Assembly: GCA_024644125.1 (NCBI GenBank)
Contig: JAHELQ010000127.1
Coordinates: 1 to 11,510, forward strand
Origin: Candidatus Aminicenantota bacterium
Lineage (GTDB): Bacteria > Acidobacteriota > Aminicenantia > UBA2199
Length of the DNA stretch: 11,510 nucleotides
Direction of reading: 5' to 3'
Numbering within the stretch: the stretch's first letter is position 1; every line of letters begins with the position of its first letter. Both the position numbers and the translations under genes were made by a program. A model generated the notes under the pieces. The model saw only the letters and a list, made by a program, of their open reading frames with translations, was not told where the DNA came from and ran no database searches. Positions 1-6,505 of this stretch are shown one piece after another.

Positions 1-1
1 A

Positions 2-862
2 GATATTGAACCGCCGCAAATTCAATTCAAGGATTACGCGGTCTGGCTCCAGGAGCCGCGGCAAGCGGATCGGCTCCTCAAACAGCGGGATTTCTGGTTG
101 GATTATCTCGATCTTCAGGCTGAGCCAATGGCTCTGCCGTATGATTTTCAGCCTCCTCAGAGCCCCACCTTCGCCGGCAACAATATCCATTTTGCGGTGG
201 ATGCTCAACTGACCGAAGCTGTCAAAGTTTGCGCCAAAAAACACGGAGCCACTTTGTTCATGATCCTATTGGCAGTGTACGAAGTGCTGCTGTCAAAATT
301 GTGCCGGACAGAGGATGTGATGGTGGGGATCCCGATCCATGGTCGTGGACAGGTGGAGTTGAAGAATGTGATGGGCATGTTTGTCAACATGCTGCCGCTG
401 AAGCACGCCCCGGAAGCCGGAGACACATTCGAAGAGTTTCTGACGGCGCTAAAGGCAAAGACTATCGAAGCCTTCGATAACCAGGAATATGGATTCGAAG
501 ATTTTCCTCCGCATCTATTCGACACCGCCTTCGCCTTTGACAATGTCGAAGTGTTGTACGGCAAAATCTCCGAAGAGATGATGCCGGGCCTGACGCTCAA
601 ACCGTATGATTATTTCAATCCAACCGCAAAGTTCCATCTGGTACTCTTCGGAATCGAGGCGGAAGGAATGCTGCGATTTACCTTCCAGTATTGCACTGAA
701 TTATTCAAAGAGGAGACGATTCGTCGCTATATTAAATATTATGAAGAGATTCTCGCGGCGGTGACCGCGGAGCCGGCTCTTCCGCTTGGAGAGATAGCTC
801 TCTCGCACGACCTGATGAGCGCTGCCTCCGATAATGTGGCGGAATATGATTTTGGATTTTGA
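2..862 (+). CDS. NRPS, C-terminal end (condensation domain, 5' partial)
   Basis: The frame is open from the first codon in the window, so the real start lies upstream. The visible 286 residues are the C-terminal lobe of a condensation domain, which forms the peptide bond between carrier-bound residues. Motif C4 reads FKDYAVW (bases 26-46), C5 is GMFVNMLPL (about 374-400) and C6 is DNQEYGFED (about 476-502). The RDxxRNPL stretch (C7) that should follow is missing: only FPPH separates C6 from the LFDTAFAF strand, about 11 residues fewer than in the full C domain of the next gene. No carrier, epimerisation or thioesterase domain follows, so the protein ends in C and must hand over to another protein in trans. 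It ends in YDFGF after an acidic stretch, similar to the ends of the next two proteins. The next gene starts 18 bp downstream. The C1-C3 motifs, including the catalytic HHxxxDG, are expected upstream and are not visible. Confidence 0.93.
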   Translation, partial: DIEPPQIQFKDYAVWLQEPRQADRLLKQRDFWLDYLDLQAEPMALPYDFQPPQSPTFAGNNIHFAVDAQLTEAVKVCAKKHGATLFMILLAVYEVLLSKLCRTEDVMVGIPIHGRGQVELKNVMGMFVNMLPLKHAPEAGDTFEEFLTALKAKTIEAFDNQEYGFEDFPPHLFDTAFAFDNVEVLYGKISEEMMPGLTLKPYDYFNPTAKFHLVLFGIEAEGMLRFTFQYCTELFKEETIRRYIKYYEEILAAVTAEPALPLGEIALSHDLMSAASDNVAEYDFGF

Positions 863-875
863 ATTTCTAAAAAAC

Positions 876-880
876 GAGAG
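876..880 (+). promoter_or_regulatory. Weak ribosome binding site that bears on the NRPS start
   Basis: GAGAG directly abuts ATG 881 but lies 6 nt from the in-frame ATG 887. Spacing therefore favours translation from 887, which would shorten the protein by two residues. Confidence 0.4.
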
Positions 881-3800
881 ATGACGATGATATATATCGA
901 AGACAGGGATAAATTGCTGGCTGCCGCTGGCCGGAATGTGACGGAAGAGCGATACTGGCTCGGGCAATTGCGAGATCTGCCTCAAAAAGCCGTGTTTCCT
1001 CCAAACATGGATTCATCCGGGCCCGCGGCCATGGAAGTTGTTCCTCTAGCCATTGGCGGCACGCTGGCCCAGGGACTTTGGAAATTGAGAAACGGTAAAG
1101 ATCCTGTTCTTCACATGGCGCTGCTGGCGGGAGTAGCCGCTCTTGTCACCCGCTATACCGGGCAGGATGACATCGTGCTGGGCATGCCCATCTACCGGCA
1201 ACAGGAGCAGGGGAACTTCATCAATACCGCGCTTCCCATTAGACTGCGATTGAATGGGCAGACCTCCTTCAAACAATTGCTTCTGGAGGTACGACGCGTG
1301 GTGGGCGAGGCGGTACGGCATCAAAATTACCCGCACCGGATTTTAATCGAAAAGCTGGGCCTTGGAGGCGGCAATTCAGGCAATGGTTGTCCTTTGTTCG
1401 ATATCACGGTGTCACTCGATCCCTTGCACGATCCAGCCTATATCGAAGGCATCGATACCCGCATCAATATATTGTTTCGCTTGAATGAACAGAAACTCGA
1501 GGGCGTGATAACCCTCGATTTGAACCGCTACCCCCATCCTTATGGAGAGCGGTTGGGGGCGCATCTATGCCATCTTCTGGAAAGCGCGGTGTTTTCGCTT
1601 GATTCTCCTATCGCAGAATTGGAGATGTTGTTTCCCGACGAGAAGACCTTCATCAAAGAGAATTTGCTGCAATCGACCGCTTCCATTTCCCGGGCAGTCA
1701 CGGTTCACCGGTGGATCGAAACGATGTCGGCCCAAAGACCGGACGCGACGGCGCTGGTGTGCGGAGAGTCCATGCTCACATACCATGAATTGAACCGAAG
1801 GGCCGATAGATTGGCCAGTGATTTGCAGCTTCGACAGGTAATACCCGGCGCTATCGTCGGCATCATGATGGAGCCATCGCTCGCCGCTATCGAAGGTATC
1901 CTCGGCATCCTCAAAGCTGGCGCCGCATACTTGCCGGTGGATCCGAATTATCCGATGAACCGGATCACCGGAATGTTGGACGATGCTGCGGTCGAGGTAT
2001 TGGTGACAGGAGGCGCGGCCGTTCAACAGCGGTCCTTCACCCGTCTCAAGGCATTGGCTCCCGCGTCGCAGGGAATCGTGAAGACGGCGACCCGTCCGCC
2101 GATGTGCGAGCTTGACAAACTGGGGATTCCCGACCGGTCGCTGGTGAGTTACGATCGTTATCTTCCCCATATCGGCCAGGCTATGGTGCGAGGCAGCATC
2201 GCCCTGCAAGCCACCCGCGGCTGCCCGTACAATTGCGCCTATTGTCACAAGATCTGGCCCAAGGGCCATGAAGTTCGCTCCGCCCGGCATTTGTTCGATG
2301 AACTCCACATGTATTACCGCATGGGGATTCGCCGCTTCGTCATTCTAGACGATATTTTCAACCTCAATATCAAGAACAGTTCCGCTTTTTTCCAATTGAT
2401 CATAGAGCATGAACTCGATGTGCAATTGTTCTTCCCCAACGGCCTGCGGGGAGATATACTGACCCGCGACTACATCGATTTGATGGTGAGGGCTGGAACC
2501 GTCAATGTGGCCATCGCCCTCGAGACCGCTTCGCCCCGGTTGCAAGAATTGGTGCAAAAAAAACTGGATTTGGAAAAACTGAAGGAAACGCTCGAATATT
2601 TCTGCCGTCACTACCCGCACGTCATCATCGAGGTCTTCACCATGCACGGTTTCCCTTCGGAAACCGAGGCGGAGGCACGCTTAACACTGGATTTTCTCAA
2701 AGATCTCCATTGGATTCATTTCCCCTATTTTCATATTCTGAAAATATACCCCAACACCGGAATGGAACGGCTGGCGTTGGCATGCGGCGTCGATAGCGAA
2801 GCCATCGCCCAGTCGGCGGATTTGGCCTATCATGAGCTTCCGGAAACATTGCCTTTCCATCACAGTTTTACCCGCAATTTGCAGGCGGAATTCCTGAACG
2901 ATTATTTTCTCTCCAAACAACGGCTACTGGCTCTACTACCCCTTCAATTACAGGTTCTGGACCGGCGGGAACTCGTCGAAAAATACGATAGTTATCTGCC
3001 GGCCACCATTCGTTCCATCGAGTATGTGCTCCGGTTGGCGGATATCCCGCAAGAGGAATGGCCCGAAGAGGTATTCGCAGAACAACCACCGCGCGAACCT
3101 GTGTATCTCGATCACATGATCCAGGAACAATTCCCCGCCAATGTTTCCGATACAGACGCGTTACGGGTATTGCTGTTGGATGTGTCGCAATTTTTCAGCG
3201 GCTCGTCGGAGAGCATGCTCTATGATGTGGTAGAACCTCCTCTGGGGCTTATGTATTTGCAAACGTATGTAAATAGGCGGTTTGGAAGCCGCGTCTCAGG
3301 TAAGATCGCCAAATCCCGGATCGATTTTGATAGTTTCTCTGAATTGAAGCGTTTGATCCTGGAATTTAAACCGCAACTGATCGGTATACGAACGCTCACG
3401 TTCTACCGCGATTTTTTCCACGAAGCGGTCGCTCGCATCCGCTCCTGGCGGCCGGATGTTCCGATCGTGGCCGGCGGTCCTTACGCCACCAGCGATTATC
3501 TCTCCATTCTGCAAGATGAAAACGTCGATCTGGCAGTATTGGGAGAAGGGGAGGAGACCTTCGGTCAATTGTTGGAAGCCGTGATCGAGTGCCAGGGAAC
3601 TCTGCCACCGGCGAATATACTTGCCAATATCGCGGGCATCGTCTTTCGTGGCGACCCCGGCTTCAGAAGGAGTCGTAGGGTTGTCCTCTGGGACGAACAG
3701 GGCTTCGGGTGCGGCGGCGAAGACGAAGAACCGGCTCTTCCGGTCGCCAGCGATGCCCATGATCTGGCCTATATCATCTACACCTCTGGTTCCACCGGCA

Positions 3801-6487
3801 AACCCAAGGGCGCCATGGTAGAGCACCGCAATCTGGCGCATCTGCTGGAAGGCGCTCTGAAGATGTTTGATTTCGGAGCCGCGGATGTCTGGACACTCTT
3901 CCATTCCTATTGTTTCGATTTTTCCGTATGGGAGATTTTCGGTTCGTTGGTGTCCGGAGGCCGACTGGTGATCGTACCCAGGGCCATGGCGCGTGACAGC
4001 AGGGGAGTGCTCGATGAGCTCAAGAAAAAAGCGGTGACCGTGTTGAACCAGGTACCCTCGGCCTTCTACAATCTGGCGCGGGAAGAAGCGGCTCTCGACA
4101 CAACTGATCTGGCCGTTCGTTCCGTTATATTCGGAGGCGAAGCGTTACTGCCGGCGAAACTCGCCCCGTGGAGGGAAAAATATCCCGACACCCGGTTGGC
4201 AAATATGTTCGGCATTACCGAAACCACCATCCATGTCACCTTCCAGGAGATCGCCGAGCAAGAAATCGAGAAGCGCAAAAGCGATATCGGCAAACCTCTG
4301 CCCGGCTATCCGGCGTTTGTGATGACGTCGCAGCAGACCATCGCTCCGGTAGGAATTCCCGGCGAATTCTGGGTCGGCGGCGACGGCGTGTGCCGGGGCT
4401 ATTTGAACAATGTTTCGCTAACCGAAGAAAAATTCGTCTCTATCGCTGTGGAAGGGGAGACTCACCGCCTCTACCGCTCCGGCGATCTGGTGCGTTTGCT
4501 CGATAACGGGCGGCTGGAATATCTTGGCCGCATCGATCATCAGGTGAAAATACGGGGTTACCGGATCGAATTGGGGGAGATTGAAGCTCAATTAGCACGC
4601 TATCCTGTAATTCGTGAAGCGGTGGCGCTTCCGGTTTCCCGTCAGGACGACGATCCGGTTTTGTGCGCATATCTTGTGCTAAAAGAGGAAGGCAGTGCTC
4701 CTGAAGACAGGGATTTACGGGAATTTTTGGCCCGGCGGTTACCTTCATATATGATTCCCGCTTTCTTTGTGCCTATCGACGCCATCCCATTGACCGCCAA
4801 CGGTAAAATCGACAAGGCCGCGCTTCCGGTTCCGCTGGCTGGGGGTTCCCGGAAAAGACAGGCTCCGCAAAACCCATTCCAGGAGACATTGACGCGCATC
4901 TGGGCATCGGTGTTGGCTGTACCCGAAGATGCCATCGATATCGACGACAATTTCTTCGAGATCGGCGGCCATTCATTGAAAGCCACATTATTGGTGGCAA
5001 AGATGCGAAAAGAGCTTCACGCCGATTTCCCGGTGCGGGAGATCTTCAATCATCCCACCATCCGGGGCTTCGAAGCGTTCGCTCAAAAGCATGTGGTCAT
5101 CGATTGGCTTCCGCCTATCGAATCTTCCGATGTCCGGGATCATTACCCCCAGTCATCGGCCCAAAAGCGGTTGTTTTTCCTGGGCCAATTCGACAACATC
5201 GGCACCAGTTACAATATCCCGGCTGCCTTCAAAATCGAAGGGCGACTCGATTCCTATCGGTTCCGCGCCGCTCTGGATGAATTGGTGCGCCGGCACGAGG
5301 TGTTGCGAACTTCATTCCGGTTGCAGGATTCAGAGCCGGTTCAAATCGTGCATCCCGCCATCGCTATCGAGGCCGAGTCGATCTCGCTTCGAGAGTGGGC
5401 TCTGGATCAGGTCATGGTGGCTTTCGTCAGGCCTTTCGATCTGGAATCGCCGCCTCTGATCCGGGTGTGCCTCGTGGACGGCGGGGAAAATGTGCAATAT
5501 TTATTGTTCGACATACATCATATCATCAGCGACGGCGTGTCGATGTCGGTGTTGATACGGGACTTTATCGCCCTATACTCCGGCAAGGCGCTCAAACCGC
5601 TGAATATTCAGTACCGGGACTTTGCCCTATGGCAACAAGATCTGGTACATTCAGGTGTGATCGCCAAACAGGAGTCGTACTGGTTGGAGTTGTACGGCGA
5701 CCTGAACTCGATGTCGCGACTCCGTTTGCCGTATGATTTCCCCATGCCGGACTATATGGATTTTGCCGGCGATCTGTATGAATTCAAACTGGACGCGGAC
5801 GTCACCCGGCGCTTCCAGGCGTTGGAGCGGCGATTGGATGTGACGCTGTTCATGAACCTGTTGGCGGCGTTCAACGTGTTGCTGCATCATTATTCGGGGC
5901 AGGATGACATCATCGTCGGCACTGCGGTGGCCGGCCGCCGGCATGTGGATTTGCAGGATATCATCGGGTTCTTCGTCAATTCGCTGGCCATGAGGAACGC
6001 TCCCTCGCCCCAGAAGAAATTTTCGGATTTTGTGGCAGAGGTTAAGGAGACGACGCTACAGGCTTTTGACAATCAGGATGTGCAATTCGAGGATCTGGTG
6101 TTCAAACTGAATCCCAGCCGCGACGCCGGCCGCAATCCGTTGTTCGATGTGGCCTTCGGCTTGCAAAACTTCGACGATCCCGAAGCGGATCGATCCAGCC
6201 TCGATGGATTGAATATCTCGCTCTTGAATATGCAACGTAATTATACCACCTTCAATCTAGTGCTCTATGCCAGCGTGAAGGAAGATTGTTTGCATTTCAA
6301 GTTCAATTACGCCACCGCTCTATTCAAACGATCCACCATCGAAACATTGTCAGGGCACCTGCTGGAGGTAATCGGCCAGGCGGCGAAAGACCCGGACACA
6401 ACTATCAAAAATTTTCACCTGTCTCACAATTTTGACGACGCGGCGGCGCAGTCTGATTTTGGAGATCTGGATGATTTTAAAATCTAA
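881..6487 (+). CDS. NRPS: half-C / Thr-type A domain interrupted by radical SAM-B12 unit / T / C
   Basis: A single uninterrupted 1868-residue frame. Residues about 18-255 are a condensation C-terminal lobe without C1-C3. The adenylation domain starts with A1 LTYHEL (299-304) and A2 LKAGAAYLPVD (344-354). It is then broken by about 580 residues holding a radical SAM domain (CPYNCAYC, 448-455; GFPSET, 590-595) and a cobalamin-binding fold (about 759-920), and resumes at A3 YTSGSTGKPKG (967 onward). The pocket residues, aligned to GrsA by eye, read DFWNIGMIHK, close to the Thr code DFWNIGMVHK. A8 KIRGYRIEL (about 1223) and the A10 lysine in NGKIDK (K1309) are present. The carrier domain has IGGHSL with the phosphopantetheine serine at S1365. 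A full C domain follows: SSAQKRLFFL (1425 on), RHEVLRTSF, HHIISDG (1546-1552), YRDFALW, FFVNSLA, DNQDVQFED, RDAGRNPL. The terminal stretch is acidic and ends DDFKI, followed by TAATAA. The start may instead be ATG at 887, because GAGAG (876-880) abuts the first ATG but sits 6 nt before the second. The product is inferred to activate Thr or a close relative and couple it to the residue of the later NRPS. Confidence 0.93.
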   Translation: MTMIYIEDRDKLLAAAGRNVTEERYWLGQLRDLPQKAVFPPNMDSSGPAAMEVVPLAIGGTLAQGLWKLRNGKDPVLHMALLAGVAALVTRYTGQDDIVLGMPIYRQQEQGNFINTALPIRLRLNGQTSFKQLLLEVRRVVGEAVRHQNYPHRILIEKLGLGGGNSGNGCPLFDITVSLDPLHDPAYIEGIDTRINILFRLNEQKLEGVITLDLNRYPHPYGERLGAHLCHLLESAVFSLDSPIAELEMLFPDEKTFIKENLLQSTASISRAVTVHRWIETMSAQRPDATALVCGESMLTYHELNRRADRLASDLQLRQVIPGAIVGIMMEPSLAAIEGILGILKAGAAYLPVDPNYPMNRITGMLDDAAVEVLVTGGAAVQQRSFTRLKALAPASQGIVKTATRPPMCELDKLGIPDRSLVSYDRYLPHIGQAMVRGSIALQATRGCPYNCAYCHKIWPKGHEVRSARHLFDELHMYYRMGIRRFVILDDIFNLNIKNSSAFFQLIIEHELDVQLFFPNGLRGDILTRDYIDLMVRAGTVNVAIALETASPRLQELVQKKLDLEKLKETLEYFCRHYPHVIIEVFTMHGFPSETEAEARLTLDFLKDLHWIHFPYFHILKIYPNTGMERLALACGVDSEAIAQSADLAYHELPETLPFHHSFTRNLQAEFLNDYFLSKQRLLALLPLQLQVLDRRELVEKYDSYLPATIRSIEYVLRLADIPQEEWPEEVFAEQPPREPVYLDHMIQEQFPANVSDTDALRVLLLDVSQFFSGSSESMLYDVVEPPLGLMYLQTYVNRRFGSRVSGKIAKSRIDFDSFSELKRLILEFKPQLIGIRTLTFYRDFFHEAVARIRSWRPDVPIVAGGPYATSDYLSILQDENVDLAVLGEGEETFGQLLEAVIECQGTLPPANILANIAGIVFRGDPGFRRSRRVVLWDEQGFGCGGEDEEPALPVASDAHDLAYIIYTSGSTGKPKGAMVEHRNLAHLLEGALKMFDFGAADVWTLFHSYCFDFSVWEIFGSLVSGGRLVIVPRAMARDSRGVLDELKKKAVTVLNQVPSAFYNLAREEAALDTTDLAVRSVIFGGEALLPAKLAPWREKYPDTRLANMFGITETTIHVTFQEIAEQEIEKRKSDIGKPLPGYPAFVMTSQQTIAPVGIPGEFWVGGDGVCRGYLNNVSLTEEKFVSIAVEGETHRLYRSGDLVRLLDNGRLEYLGRIDHQVKIRGYRIELGEIEAQLARYPVIREAVALPVSRQDDDPVLCAYLVLKEEGSAPEDRDLREFLARRLPSYMIPAFFVPIDAIPLTANGKIDKAALPVPLAGGSRKRQAPQNPFQETLTRIWASVLAVPEDAIDIDDNFFEIGGHSLKATLLVAKMRKELHADFPVREIFNHPTIRGFEAFAQKHVVIDWLPPIESSDVRDHYPQSSAQKRLFFLGQFDNIGTSYNIPAAFKIEGRLDSYRFRAALDELVRRHEVLRTSFRLQDSEPVQIVHPAIAIEAESISLREWALDQVMVAFVRPFDLESPPLIRVCLVDGGENVQYLLFDIHHIISDGVSMSVLIRDFIALYSGKALKPLNIQYRDFALWQQDLVHSGVIAKQESYWLELYGDLNSMSRLRLPYDFPMPDYMDFAGDLYEFKLDADVTRRFQALERRLDVTLFMNLLAAFNVLLHHYSGQDDIIVGTAVAGRRHVDLQDIIGFFVNSLAMRNAPSPQKKFSDFVAEVKETTLQAFDNQDVQFEDLVFKLNPSRDAGRNPLFDVAFGLQNFDDPEADRSSLDGLNISLLNMQRNYTTFNLVLYASVKEDCLHFKFNYATALFKRSTIETLSGHLLEVIGQAAKDPDTTIKNFHLSHNFDDAAAQSDFGDLDDFKI
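932..1645 (+). other. N-terminal half condensation domain (C-terminal lobe only)
   Basis: Protein residues about 18-255 begin at RYWLGQL, a position equivalent to just after motif C4, and run through a C5-like NFINTALPIR (112-121), a C6-like HQNYP (147-151) and a PLFDITVSLD strand to the usual LEMLFPDE linker before the A domain. The N-terminal lobe and the HHxxxDG motif are absent and there is no room for them. This segment cannot be a complete condensation catalyst. It may be a remnant, a structural platform for the A domain, or a docking surface for the preceding protein, which ends in a C domain. A very similar half-domain starts the later NRPS at base 8216. Confidence 0.82.
2012..3757 (+). 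other. Radical SAM + cobalamin-binding insert within the A domain (domain order reversed)
   Basis: Approximate limits of the foreign segment between A2 and A3 of the adenylation domain, protein residues about 378-959. It opens with a hinge-like stretch (GIVKTATRPP, then LDKLGIPDRSLV) that in ordinary cobalamin radical SAM proteins lies just after the B12 domain. Next is the radical SAM barrel with the CxxxCxxC cluster motif (C448, C452, C455), a VILDD strand, an IALETAS strand and GFPSET. After a helical region comes a Rossmann-like cobalamin-binding fold: LRVLLLDVS, EPPLGLMYLQ, PQLIGIRTLT, PIVAGGPYAT and LAVLGEGEETF, ending in GIVFRGD. The fold resembles the N-terminal domain of class B methylases and related enzymes, where it precedes rather than follows the radical SAM domain. 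No DxHxxG motif is apparent, as in many of these proteins. The likely role is cobalamin/SAM-dependent modification (possibly C-methylation) of the residue handled by this module; the reaction itself is inference. Confidence 0.9.
4880..5095 (+). other. Peptidyl carrier (T) domain
   Basis: A carrier domain of about 72 residues between the A10 motif and the C domain. The phosphopantetheine attachment motif reads DNFFEIGGHSLKAT, with the modified serine at residue 1365. It is the only carrier domain visible in the window, so the residue activated by the interrupted A domain is loaded here in cis, and this is where the embedded radical SAM unit or the free enzyme downstream could find a tethered substrate. 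Confidence 0.9.
5132..6415 (+). other. Complete condensation domain, C-terminal in its protein
   Basis: All seven C-domain motifs can be read: SSAQKRLFFL, RHEVLRTSF, HHIISDG with the catalytic second histidine at residue 1547, YRDFALW, IIGFFVNSLA, DNQDVQFED and RDAGRNPLFD. This looks like an ordinary active condensation domain; no epimerisation domain precedes it, which favours the LCL type. Its acceptor carrier is not in this protein and should lie in the later NRPS, beyond the window edge. Confidence 0.88.
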
Positions 6488-6494
6488 TAACAAT

Positions 6495-6501
6495 GGGAAG
6501 G
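6495..6501 (+). promoter_or_regulatory. Ribosome binding site of the free radical SAM gene
   Basis: GGGAAGG lies 4 nt upstream of ATG 6506 and just after the TAATAA double stop of the preceding NRPS. This supports the chosen start and tight translational linkage in one operon. Confidence 0.6.
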
Positions 6502-6505
6502 TACC

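Noticed and set aside
1565..2308. Antisense open frame of 247 codons
   Set aside because: It lies opposite well-defined A-domain and radical SAM motifs, shows no recognisable domain, and is explained by codon bias of the real gene.
2012..3757. The radical SAM segment as a separate gene or an assembly chimera
   Set aside because: It is in frame at both ends, has no stop codon or obvious ribosome site, and the A-domain motifs before and after complement each other exactly once. A chimera cannot be fully excluded without reads.
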